From contig CANRJM010000001.1 in the NCBI GenBank assembly GCA_947630925.1, positions 62,001 to 126,000 of the forward strand: DNA of 64,000 nt, read 5' to 3'. This DNA is from an uncultured Lachnospiraceae bacterium. GTDB taxonomy: Bacteria > Bacillota > Clostridia > Lachnospirales > Lachnospiraceae. How positions within the stretch are numbered: the first letter of the stretch is position 1; the number at the start of each line of letters is the position of its first letter. Position numbers and translations under genes: made by a program. Under the pieces are notes generated by a model. The model was not told the DNA's origin and did no database searches. It was given only the letters and a program-made list of their open reading frames with translations. Below are positions 52,296-60,358 of this stretch, piece by piece.

Positions 52296-52559
52296 TTACT
52301 GAAGACTGGTCTGATATTTCTGTTTGGTATCCATTACCTTTTTCTCGTCTGCGGCCGGAGTCGGGTAATATCCTTTTGCAGAGGTAATGTGAAAGATATC
52401 GTCCTGGATATCGTGTTCATCTGCAAGAATGTCAAGCATGGAATTACGAACTTTTTCATGCGCGCATTCGTTAGAAAATGTGTTGTAGTGATTGGTTGTA
52501 TTTTTTGCTGTTTCTAAACCTTCGCGTAAAATATCCTTTTCTGAAAATGAAGTATTCAT
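52296..52559 (-). CDS. CotF-like spore coat protein
   Basis: An 87-residue helical protein: NTSFSEKDILREGLETAKN and LDILADEHDIQDDIFHITSAKGYYPTPAA fit the CotF/ferritin-like spore coat family (DUF2383/CotF type), in particular the EHDIQ and GYYP elements. It is 10 bp downstream of a second short coat-like gene on the same strand with a strong AGGAGG site. A predicted sigma-G promoter lies upstream of the pair, so it may be made in the forespore rather than the mother cell. Confidence 0.85.
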   Translation of the reverse strand: MNTSFSEKDILREGLETAKNTTNHYNTFSNECAHEKVRNSMLDILADEHDIQDDIFHITSAKGYYPTPAADEKKVMDTKQKYQTSLQ

Positions 52560-52569
52560 ATGGTGCCTC

Positions 52570-52755
52570 CTATCCTAATAATGAATATAAATCGTTAAAA
52601 TGTTTCTGATGCCTCTTGGAAACTTCTTCAAATTTTGAGGAAACTTCGTTGTCCTGTGTCTGGTTTGCCAGCATCTGGTATTTTTTTACTAAAAGTTCTT
52701 CTTCCGCCAAAGACTCGCTGATACAGGTCAGTTCCTTTTCTGATAACTGTGACAT
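52570..52755 (-). CDS. Small coat-like (ferritin-fold) protein
   Basis: A 61-residue helical protein, MSQLSEKELTCISESLAEEE..., ending KHFNDLYSLLG, with the EE and H pattern of ferritin-like coat proteins. ATG 52755 has AAAGGAG six bases upstream. The frame stays open to a GTG at 52866 (98 residues), but that start would lie only a few bases after the predicted transcription start and lacks a ribosome site. It forms a two-gene unit with the CotF-like gene. Confidence 0.8.
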   Translation of the reverse strand: MSQLSEKELTCISESLAEEELLVKKYQMLANQTQDNEVSSKFEEVSKRHQKHFNDLYSLLG

Positions 52756-52876
52756 GCTTTGCTCCTTTCCGGCATGACTGCCTTTACATTTTGTGATATA
52801 TTTTGCCGCAAATGTTCCGTCTTTTTGCTGTCCGTTTGCAAAGGACGAATTGGAAATTTCATCCACGGCATACTGG

Positions 52877-52906
52877 TAGTATGGCTGGAATGGGAAAAAA
52901 TATACA
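52877..52906 (-). promoter_or_regulatory. Predicted sigma-G promoter of the coat-like gene pair
   Basis: Read on the - strand: TGTATA (52906-52901), exactly 17 bp, CATACTA (52883-52877). Same -10 and spacing as the two spoVA promoters. The 5' leader to ATG 52755 is about 115 bases. The 379-bp gap 52756-53134 holds this and the GH94 promoter and nothing else I can identify. Confidence 0.75.
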
Positions 52907-53039
52907 GGAATTGCACTTTTTTATCAGATAAGATTCCGGCGTTAAAATGCGTGATTTCCTTCCGGCCTCTTTTTGAGGGATATCACATTGCGCGACTGGG
53001 GAAATATCAAAATAGTGATAGAAAAAATCAGGATTGTTC

Positions 53040-53068
53040 TTGCACTATCAGGATGGGTAGTGTAATAT
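53040..53068 (+). promoter_or_regulatory. Predicted sigma-A promoter of the GH94 gene
   Basis: TTGCAC (53040-53045), 17 bp, TAATAT (53063-53068), 66 bp before the ATG. Confidence 0.65.
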
Positions 53069-53134
53069 AAACATAGCAAAAAAACAGGCGGCTGCAAGGC
53101 AGACGAAAACAAGCAATAGGAGGAGGACATAGAC

Positions 53135-55537
53135 ATGAAATTTGGTTACTTTGATGAGGAAAACAGAGAGTACGTCATCACGCAACCGAACACACCGGCG
53201 CCTTGGTGTAATTATTTAGGCTCGCCGGAGTATGGGGCAATTATTTCAAACAATGCGGGGGGATACAGTTTTGTGAAAAGCGGTGCGAACGGACGTATCC
53301 TTCGTTACCATTTTAACAGTGATGATACGCCGGGACGTTATATTTATTTGAGAGATGATGAAAATGGGGATTACTGGTCAGCATCCTGGCAGCCGGTTGG
53401 CAAGGATTTAGAAACATACAAGAGCAGAGTGTGCCATGGAACCGCTTATACGAAAATGTTTGCGGAGTATGCGGAAATTCAGTCAGAGGCAATGTATTAT
53501 GTTCCATTGAATAAAGTATATGAGGTCTGGAGATGTAAAGTCACAAATACATCCAATCGGCCGAGGAAGATTTCTGTCTTTGGATATGCAGAGCTTTCAA
53601 ATGACGATAATTACAATCAGGATCAGGTCAATCTGCAGTATTCGCTCTGTACGACCAATACGACCTTCCGTAAGAATAAGATTTATCAGCAGATTAACTT
53701 AAACTGGTACAAAGGAGAAGACGGAAGCAACGGGAAGGAGCGCTTTTTTGGCATGGCAGGACAGCCGGTCACTTCGTACAATGGTGATAAGGAAGCGTTT
53801 ATCGGGATGTATCATAGCTATGGAAATCCGATTGCGGTAGAGAGAGGCAAATGCGACGGCGTCTGCAATTATAATGAAAATAGCTGCGGCGCGCTACATA
53901 CAGCTCTTGAGTTGGATCCGGGCGAGACAAAGACTATGGCGTTCGTACTCGGAAAATATAAAGAAACAGATGCAGATAAGATTCTGGCTGCTTATGAGGA
54001 TGTTTCCGTATGTGACAGAGAAGTTGACGAGTTAAAAAATTACTGGCACAAAAAATTGGAAAACTTTAAAATCAATACGCCGAGCGATGCATTTAACAGT
54101 ATGGTCAATACATGGAATGCCTATCAGTGTTTCCTGACCTTTACATGGTCAAGGGCGGCTTCCTTTATTTATTGCGGCGAGCGTAACGGATATGGATACC
54201 GCGATACTGTTCAGGATATCCAGGGCGTGATTCATACAGATCCGGAAGCGGCGCTGGAAAAGATTCGCTTTATGTTATCTGCGCAGGTAGACAACGGCGG
54301 CGGTCTTCCGTTAGTACGCTTTGACCACAGTGAACGTGCCGGTCATGAGGGGACGCCGGATGACCCGGATTATGTCCGTGAAACGGGACATCCGGCATAT
54401 CGTGCGGATGATGCTTTGTGGTTATTTCCAACCGTATACAAATATATTGCAGAAACGGGACAATTGGATTTCATGGACGAAGAGATTACATGGTCTAATA
54501 TACCGGAAAAGGCAACGGTTTATGAACATTTAAAACGTGCCATTCATTTCTCGATGGAACACTTAGGACCGCATGGACTTCCTGCGGGACTGCATGCCGA
54601 CTGGAATGACTGCCTGCGTCTTGGAAAAGAGGGAGAGTCTTCTTTTGTGGCGATGCAGTTATATTATGCGTTTACCATTATGCGCAAATTTGCAGAAAAG
54701 AAGAATGATACAGAATATATTGCCTATCTGGATAAGACACAGCAGGAGGTTGGAGAAAAGATTAACCGTCTCTGGTGGGAAGGAGACCGTTTTAACCGTG
54801 GATTTAAAGAGAGCGGCGAGTTGATTGGTTCTAAGAAGGATCCGGAGGCAAGTATGTGGCTTAATCCGCAGACGTGGGCGGTTATCTCCGGACTTGCTAC
54901 GGAAGAGCAGGCTGAATTGGCAATGGATTCTGTGGAGAGAGAGTTAAATACAAAATATGGCGCCAAGGTCATGGCTCCGTCTTATGTAGATCACTACTTT
55001 GATGGCGCTTTGGCAGGTCTATTTCCTCCTTCAACGAAGGAAAACGGCGGTATTTTTTCACAGACACAGGGCTGGCTGATTCTTGCAGAAGCATTATTGG
55101 GGCATGGCAATAAGGCATTTATGTACTTTGAAGAGAGTTCTCCGTCTTCACAGAATGATCAGGCGGAAATCCGTAAGCTGGAGCCATATGTTCATGGACA
55201 GTATACAGAGGGAGATGAAAGTCCGTTCCATGGCCGTTCCCACGTACACTGGCTGACAGGTACAGCTTCGACTTGTATGGTAGGATGCGTAGAGGGAATC
55301 TGCGGCATCCGTCCGGATTTGGATGGACTGCGTATCGCACCGGCTGTTCCGGGCGACTGGAAGGAATTTACCATGGAAAAGAATTTCCGTGGGAAAAAGA
55401 TTAAAATTAAGGTAGAAAATCCAGATGGAGCGGAAACGGGTTGCAAAGAATTTTATATCAATGGCGAGAAGCAGGATGATAATTATATTCCTGCAGGAAA
55501 ACTTACAGATGTAACAGAGGTCAGAATGGTAATGTAG
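53135..55537 (+). CDS. GH94 glycoside phosphorylase (cellobiose/chitobiose phosphorylase type)
   Basis: An 800-residue GH94 enzyme of the short, cytoplasmic class. It opens MKFGYFDEENREYVITQPN, contains ASFIYCGERNGYGYRDTVQD, HADWNDCLRLG with the presumed general-acid Asp, and HGRSHVHWLTGTASTC near the end. Phosphorylases of this size split cellobiose, N,N'-diacetylchitobiose or related disaccharides with phosphate, giving a sugar-1-phosphate. Central motifs (CGALHTALELDPGE) look at least as close to chitobiose as to cellobiose phosphorylases, so I leave specificity open. No signal peptide; imported disaccharide is the substrate. GGAGGAGG precedes the ATG. Confidence 0.9.
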   Translation: MKFGYFDEENREYVITQPNTPAPWCNYLGSPEYGAIISNNAGGYSFVKSGANGRILRYHFNSDDTPGRYIYLRDDENGDYWSASWQPVGKDLETYKSRVCHGTAYTKMFAEYAEIQSEAMYYVPLNKVYEVWRCKVTNTSNRPRKISVFGYAELSNDDNYNQDQVNLQYSLCTTNTTFRKNKIYQQINLNWYKGEDGSNGKERFFGMAGQPVTSYNGDKEAFIGMYHSYGNPIAVERGKCDGVCNYNENSCGALHTALELDPGETKTMAFVLGKYKETDADKILAAYEDVSVCDREVDELKNYWHKKLENFKINTPSDAFNSMVNTWNAYQCFLTFTWSRAASFIYCGERNGYGYRDTVQDIQGVIHTDPEAALEKIRFMLSAQVDNGGGLPLVRFDHSERAGHEGTPDDPDYVRETGHPAYRADDALWLFPTVYKYIAETGQLDFMDEEITWSNIPEKATVYEHLKRAIHFSMEHLGPHGLPAGLHADWNDCLRLGKEGESSFVAMQLYYAFTIMRKFAEKKNDTEYIAYLDKTQQEVGEKINRLWWEGDRFNRGFKESGELIGSKKDPEASMWLNPQTWAVISGLATEEQAELAMDSVERELNTKYGAKVMAPSYVDHYFDGALAGLFPPSTKENGGIFSQTQGWLILAEALLGHGNKAFMYFEESSPSSQNDQAEIRKLEPYVHGQYTEGDESPFHGRSHVHWLTGTASTCMVGCVEGICGIRPDLDGLRIAPAVPGDWKEFTMEKNFRGKKIKIKVENPDGAETGCKEFYINGEKQDDNYIPAGKLTDVTEVRMVM

Positions 55538-55572
55538 GAAATATTGGTTTTCTGAAAGGGTGAAACTGAAAG

Positions 55573-56991
55573 ATGAAATATGATTCCAAATCGTTAAACG
55601 CAGAGGAATTCATTAATCATGAGGAGATTATGGATTCGCTCTCTTATGCAGAGAAGAATAAAGAGAATCGAACGGTATTGCAGGCAATCTTAGAAAAGGC
55701 GAAACAGGCAAAGGGAATTTCGCACCGGGAGGCAGCGGTATTGATGGAATGTGAAATTCCGGAGGTCAATGAAGAGATTCGAAAGCTTGCAATGGAAATC
55801 AAGGAAAAGTTTTACGGCAGACGCATTGTTATGTTTGCGCCGCTGTATCTTTCAAACTACTGCGTGAATGGGTGTACCTATTGCCCGTATCATCATAAAA
55901 ATCATCATATTCCACGGATTAAGCTGACGCAGGAGGAAATCCGCAAAGAAGTAATCGCCCTGCAGGATATGGGGCATAAGCGTCTGGCGATTGAGGCGGG
56001 CGAGGATCCGGTCAACAATCCGTTGGAGTATATTCTGGAAAGTATTGAGACGATTTATAGTATTAAGCATAAAAATGGTGCGATTCGCCGGGTCAATGTC
56101 AATATTGCTGCTACTACGACAGAGAATTATACCAAATTAAAGGACGCCGGCATTGGAACGTATATCCTGTTTCAGGAAACTTATCATAAAGAATCCTATG
56201 AAAAATTGCACCCAACAGGGCCGAAGCACGATTATGCTTATCATACGGAGGCGATGGATCGTGCAATGCAGGGTGGCATAGATGATGTAGGACTAGGCGT
56301 ATTATTTGGTTTAGAGAGGTATCGTTATGAATTAGTAGGAATCCTGATGCATGCGGAGCATTTAGAAGCGGCGCAGGGAGTAGGCCCGCATACAATCAGT
56401 GTGCCGCGCATCTGCCCGGCGGACGATATTGATATCGATGATTTTTCCAATGCTGTTCCGGATGAAATATTTGAGAAAATTGTTTCTATTATCCGTATTG
56501 CGGTGCCATATACCGGTATGATTATTTCGACAAGGGAATCGCAGCAAACGAGGGAACGCGTACTGCAATTAGGGATCTCTCAGATTAGCGGAGGCTCCAG
56601 GACAAGCGTCGGCGGCTATACGGAGCCGGTAAGAGATGACAGTTCTGCGCAGTTTGATGTCAGTGATACCCGTTCTCTGGACGAAGTGGTAAACTGGCTG
56701 ATGCGTCTCGGTTATATTCCGAGTTTTTGTACAGCCTGTTATCGTGCGGGAAGAACCGGCGATCGGTTTATGTCTCTGTTAAAATCCGGTCAGATTGTCA
56801 ACTGCTGTCAGCCGAATGCACTGATGACTTTAAAGGAGTATCTGGAGGATTACGCATCTTCTGATACAAAGCAAATCGGAGAAAAATTGATTGCAGAGGA
56901 GATGCAGAAAATTCCAAATGAATCAGTCCGTAAGAGAGCAATGGAATATTTGGGAGAATTGCAAGAAGGGAAACGGGATTTTCGGTTTTAA
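55573..56991 (+). CDS. hydG: [FeFe]-hydrogenase H-cluster radical SAM maturase HydG
   Basis: A 472-residue HydG. The radical SAM motif CVNGCTYC (Cys97, 101, 104) follows LYLSNY. The C-terminal CTACYRAGRTGDRFM plus a Cys 22 residues later (IVNCCQPNAL) is the CxxC-x22-C site of the second cluster that marks HydG rather than ThiH. It cleaves tyrosine to give the CO and CN ligands of the H-cluster. hydE, hydF and hydrogenase genes are not in the window. It follows the GH94 gene by 35 bp and ends at a long perfect hairpin. Confidence 0.95.
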   Translation: MKYDSKSLNAEEFINHEEIMDSLSYAEKNKENRTVLQAILEKAKQAKGISHREAAVLMECEIPEVNEEIRKLAMEIKEKFYGRRIVMFAPLYLSNYCVNGCTYCPYHHKNHHIPRIKLTQEEIRKEVIALQDMGHKRLAIEAGEDPVNNPLEYILESIETIYSIKHKNGAIRRVNVNIAATTTENYTKLKDAGIGTYILFQETYHKESYEKLHPTGPKHDYAYHTEAMDRAMQGGIDDVGLGVLFGLERYRYELVGILMHAEHLEAAQGVGPHTISVPRICPADDIDIDDFSNAVPDEIFEKIVSIIRIAVPYTGMIISTRESQQTRERVLQLGISQISGGSRTSVGGYTEPVRDDSSAQFDVSDTRSLDEVVNWLMRLGYIPSFCTACYRAGRTGDRFMSLLKSGQIVNCCQPNALMTLKEYLEDYASSDTKQIGEKLIAEEMQKIPNESVRKRAMEYLGELQEGKRDFRF

Positions 56992-57000
56992 AAGACAAAA

Positions 57001-57052
57001 CGCAAATAAGAAAAGCTATCACATGATGATGTGATAGCTTTTCTTATTTGCG
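57001..57052. terminator. 24-bp perfect inverted repeat between hydG and the PocR gene
   Basis: Arms 57001-57024 and 57029-57052 are perfect complements around the loop GATG, starting CGCAAATAAG and ending CTTATTTGCG. It lies between two convergent genes and should end transcription in both directions, although the final T run is short (internal CTTTTCTTATTT). Confidence 0.8.
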
Positions 57053-57081
57053 TATACCGAGCGTTAGTATGTCAACGAATC

Positions 57082-57870
57082 TTATTTTTTTCCTTCAAAT
57101 AAATCGGAAAGATGTTCAATGGCATTTGTAACCTCAATAACTGACTTTTCAATATCTCCATAAATGGTTGCTGACTGAGAAGATAAATCTCCCATGCTTT
57201 TTGCAACAACGGCAAATCCAACGCCTGCCTCGCCGCTTCGGGCAGCTTCGATAGAAGCGTTCAGGGAAAGCATTTTCTGTTTATTAGCAATCGACTTTAA
57301 TGCATGTGTGTTATTGTTGATTGTTTCAATCACGCTGTTAGCATGTGAAATTTCATTGCTAAGATCATCTAGTTTATCCGAACTGTGTGCGCGGGCATAT
57401 TCCAGATTGACCAGTTGGTTGACCATCAGGCCTAATAAAGAAGCGGAAGCGCGGATTTTCTTTTCTGAACTGATTGGTACCTGTCTTAATGCCTGAATGT
57501 AAGCGTCCGGGTCGATTCCCAACTCTTCGGCGGTAGCACGGAACTTGTCTTCGTCAGGCTCCTCCGGAAGAACCTGTCCGCCGATAATGGAACCAAGTTT
57601 TTCGCCTTCCACAACGATATCATAGGCAAAATCCATTAATCCGGCGTGGCAAAAATATGTACCGGTGCATTCCGTATCGCATTTGATGCAACGTTTATTG
57701 CCTTCTATGGAATTGCGTGTATATTTCATACAGAAATCCGTAAAATTACTTCCCTCTGTCAAATATTCGCCCTTATTGTCTACAGCAATGGCAGCTAATC
57801 CTGTCGCATCGGAGAAGCTGTCCTGAATTTCCTGCAGCTTGTTTAAATCCATAAATTCCCTAATATCCAT
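57082..57870 (-). CDS. PocR sensory domain-methyl-accepting signalling protein, soluble
   Basis: A 262-residue cytoplasmic protein. The N-terminal PocR domain (about 1-160) has a Cys-rich core, KRCIKCDTECTGTYFCHAGLMDFAYDI near 58-85 in short form, and GSIIGGQVLPEEP. The C-terminal part (about 175-255) has the tip of a chemoreceptor signalling domain: NKQKMLSLNASIEAARSGE and GFAVVAKSMGDLSSQS. There are no membrane helices. PocR domains bind small hydrocarbon-derived ligands in PocR and relatives. The receptor tip suggests contact with CheA/CheW-like partners, but no chemotaxis genes are nearby. It reads divergently from nadB. Confidence 0.9.
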   Translation of the reverse strand: MDIREFMDLNKLQEIQDSFSDATGLAAIAVDNKGEYLTEGSNFTDFCMKYTRNSIEGNKRCIKCDTECTGTYFCHAGLMDFAYDIVVEGEKLGSIIGGQVLPEEPDEDKFRATAEELGIDPDAYIQALRQVPISSEKKIRASASLLGLMVNQLVNLEYARAHSSDKLDDLSNEISHANSVIETINNNTHALKSIANKQKMLSLNASIEAARSGEAGVGFAVVAKSMGDLSSQSATIYGDIEKSVIEVTNAIEHLSDLFEGKK

Positions 57871-57915
57871 AGTTCCCTCCTCGAATCGTTCGTTTACGAA
57901 ATAATCATTTCCTAT

Positions 57916-57944
57916 ATTATACTATATTAGTATAAAAAAATCAA
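57916..57944 (-). promoter_or_regulatory. Predicted sigma-A promoter of the PocR-MCP gene
   Basis: Read on the - strand: TTGATT (57944-57939), 17 bp, TATAAT (57921-57916). Confidence 0.7.
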
Positions 57945-57961
57945 TTAGTTTACAGAACTAA
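57945..57961. promoter_or_regulatory. Inverted repeat, possible operator in the divergent intergenic region
   Basis: TTAGTT (57945-57950), TACAG, AACTAA (57956-57961). It abuts the -35 of the PocR-MCP promoter and lies 27 bp before the -35 of nadB. Confidence 0.4.
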
Positions 57962-57988
57962 ATCACGGCATCCATTCGCCGGGAATGC

Positions 57989-58017
57989 TTGTAATAAAAA
58001 AGAGAGTATGCTATAAT
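57989..58017 (+). promoter_or_regulatory. Predicted sigma-A promoter of nadB-nadC
   Basis: TTGTAA (57989-57994), 17 bp, TATAAT (58012-58017). Confidence 0.7.
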
Positions 58018-58067
58018 CGTCTCATTATGGGTATGGTATGCCTTTTAAGGAAAACGGGTGTTTGACT

Positions 58068-59360
58068 ATGGAAAAGAAAACGGATGTAATAATAATAGGT
58101 ACCGGAGCCGCAGGACTGTTTTGCGCCCTGCATTTTTCGGAGGATATACAGATTTTAATGATTTCAAAAGCCGCTGTGGAAGAGAGCGATTCTTTTTTGG
58201 CGCAGGGCGGTATATGTATGCTTCGCGGCGAAGAGGATTATGAGGGATATTTTGATGATACCATGCGCGCGGGCCATTATGAGAACCGCAGGGATTCTGT
58301 GGATGTAATGCTTCGGTCTTCTGAGGATATTGTGCGGGAGCTCGTTGACTTTGGCGTGGTTTTTGAGAAGGACCGGGAGGACTTTGTATTTACCAGAGAG
58401 GGCGGACACGGCAGGCCCCGCATTCTCTTTCACGAAGACACCACGGGGAAAGAGATTACCGGCAAATTACTTGCCCAGGTAAGGCGGCGCGACAATATTG
58501 TGGTATTGGAGTACACGGAGATGCTTGATATCATTGCAGACAAGGAAAATTGTTATGGTATCGTGATGCGGGATTCTTTCGGAGAACTGCAGTTGGTGCA
58601 GGCGAAATACACGGTATTTGCCTGTGGCGGATTGGGCGGCCTGTACAAGCATTCTACAAATTTTCGCCACATTACGGGGGATGCGCTTGCAATCGCAAAA
58701 CGTCATAATATAGAACTGGAACATATGGATTATATTCAGATTCATCCGACGACGCTGTATTCCGAAAAGCCGGGACGCCGTTTCCTGATTTCTGAATCGG
58801 TGCGTGGAGAAGGCGCCGTGCTGTTGGATAAAAATAAGGAACGATTTTGTGATGAGCTGCTTCCGCGCGACTTGGTTACGGCGGCCATTAAAGAGCAGAT
58901 GGAGCGGGATGATATGCCATATGTATGGCTTTCTATGGCTGGCATCCCAAAGGAGGAAATTGAATCCCATTTTCCGAATATTCTAAAGCAGTGTAAAGAA
59001 GAGGGATATGACCCAACCAGGGAATGCATTCCGGTGGTACCGGCGCAGCATTATTTTATGGGCGGCATTAAGGTGGATTTATCCGGCAGGACTTCCATGA
59101 ATTATCTGTATGCAGTGGGGGAAACCTCGTGCAATGGTGTACACGGGAGAAACCGTTTGGCAAGCAATTCCCTGTTAGAGTCCATGGTGTTTGCAAAAAG
59201 GGCGGCACAGGAGATTACGGAAAAAATCAAAGAGACGGTTATTTCTGATATTACAGGTCTGGTCGATATGGAGTTATACCGGGATGTGGACAGCCTGAAG
59301 GAATTATACCGAAAAATCATATGGGAAGAGATTGAAAAGGAGCGAAACAGTCATGAATGA
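58068..59360 (+). CDS. nadB: L-aspartate oxidase
   Basis: A 430-residue flavoprotein. DVIIIGTGAAGLFCAL at the N-terminus binds FAD; FLAQGGICMLRGEED, FTREGGHGRPRILFHEDTTG and HGRNRLASNSLLESMVFAK are NadB/succinate dehydrogenase-like blocks. It oxidises L-aspartate to iminoaspartate in NAD synthesis, using fumarate as acceptor in anaerobes. ATG 58068 is chosen because the FAD motif follows at once; an upstream in-frame ATG (58038) would add ten residues. nadC overlaps its end by eight bases. Confidence 0.94.
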   Translation: MEKKTDVIIIGTGAAGLFCALHFSEDIQILMISKAAVEESDSFLAQGGICMLRGEEDYEGYFDDTMRAGHYENRRDSVDVMLRSSEDIVRELVDFGVVFEKDREDFVFTREGGHGRPRILFHEDTTGKEITGKLLAQVRRRDNIVVLEYTEMLDIIADKENCYGIVMRDSFGELQLVQAKYTVFACGGLGGLYKHSTNFRHITGDALAIAKRHNIELEHMDYIQIHPTTLYSEKPGRRFLISESVRGEGAVLLDKNKERFCDELLPRDLVTAAIKEQMERDDMPYVWLSMAGIPKEEIESHFPNILKQCKEEGYDPTRECIPVVPAQHYFMGGIKVDLSGRTSMNYLYAVGETSCNGVHGRNRLASNSLLESMVFAKRAAQEITEKIKETVISDITGLVDMELYRDVDSLKELYRKIIWEEIEKERNSHE

Positions 59361-60225
59361 TCCGATTACAGTAATGTTAAATGCAGATGAATTGATTTTA
59401 CAGGCGTTGAAAGAGGATGTTACCAGCGAAGATATTTCAACGAATTCCGTTATGCGGGAATATCAAAAGGGACAGGTTGAATTGATCTGTAAGCAGGACG
59501 GAATTGTTGCAGGGCTTGGCGTTTTTCAAAGGGTCTTTGAACTGTTAGATGATACGGCGGCTTTTGTAATGCATGCAAAGGATGGGGATTTTGTGAAAGC
59601 AGGCGATTTAATGGCGGTAGTAACAGGAGATATCCGTGCGCTGCTCTCAGGAGAACGGACTGCTTTGAATTATTTGCAGCGTATGAGTGGGATTGCTACC
59701 TATACAAACTCCATTGTCAAACTGTTGGAGGGAAGCCATATAACGTTGTTAGATACCAGGAAGACAACGCCGAATATGCGTATATTTGAGAAGTATGCTG
59801 TAAAAGTAGGAGGCGGAAGCAATCATCGTTTTAACCTGTCGGACGGCGTGATGTTAAAGGATAACCATATTGGCGCGGCAGGAAGTATTACAGAGGCGGT
59901 TAAGAAAGCAAAAGAATATGTTTCTTTTGTACATAAGATTGAAGTAGAAGTGGAAAATCTTGACATGGTAAGAGAAGCGGTAGAGGCTGGCGCAGATATT
60001 ATCATGTTGGACAATATGTCTGCGGAAGAGATGAAGGAAGCGGTTAAGCTCATTGACGGCCGTGCGCTGACAGAGTGCTCCGGCAATATCACAAGAGAGA
60101 ATATAGAGAGCATCCGGGACATCGGCGTAGATTTTGTTTCCAGCGGCGCTTTGACACATTCTGCTCCAATCATGGATATTTCGCTTAAAAATCTTCATGT
60201 GTTAGGTGATTGCAAAACGATTTAA
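59353..60225 (+). CDS. nadC: Nicotinate-nucleotide pyrophosphorylase (carboxylating)
   Basis: A 290-residue quinolinate phosphoribosyltransferase. SGIATYTNSIVKLLEG, LLDTRKTTPNMRIFEKYAVKVGGGSNHRFNLSDGVMLKDNHI read in parts, and the C-terminal EVEVENLDMV and SSGALTHSAPIMDISL match NadC. It turns quinolinate plus PRPP into nicotinate mononucleotide. ATG 59353 lies within the nadB end with AAAAGGAG ten bases before it; ATG 59332 gives a longer, unlikely N-terminus. nadA, which should supply quinolinate, is not adjacent. Confidence 0.95.
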   Translation: MNDPITVMLNADELILQALKEDVTSEDISTNSVMREYQKGQVELICKQDGIVAGLGVFQRVFELLDDTAAFVMHAKDGDFVKAGDLMAVVTGDIRALLSGERTALNYLQRMSGIATYTNSIVKLLEGSHITLLDTRKTTPNMRIFEKYAVKVGGGSNHRFNLSDGVMLKDNHIGAAGSITEAVKKAKEYVSFVHKIEVEVENLDMVREAVEAGADIIMLDNMSAEEMKEAVKLIDGRALTECSGNITRENIESIRDIGVDFVSSGALTHSAPIMDISLKNLHVLGDCKTI

Positions 60226-60358
60226 AACAGTATATTGCGTGGTGCAACATAGCGAAGGCGTGCCTGCGGTGGTTTTGTGCGGGTTGTACAATGTACATTG
60301 AGTAAATGAACGTTTCGCAAGTATCTATTCATTCGGTATCGAAAGAGGAGAGAAAAAA

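Noticed and set aside
52728-52862. 44-codon reverse frame starting MKFPIRPLQTD
   Set aside because: Overlaps the supported coat-like gene start, no ribosome site, no family resemblance.
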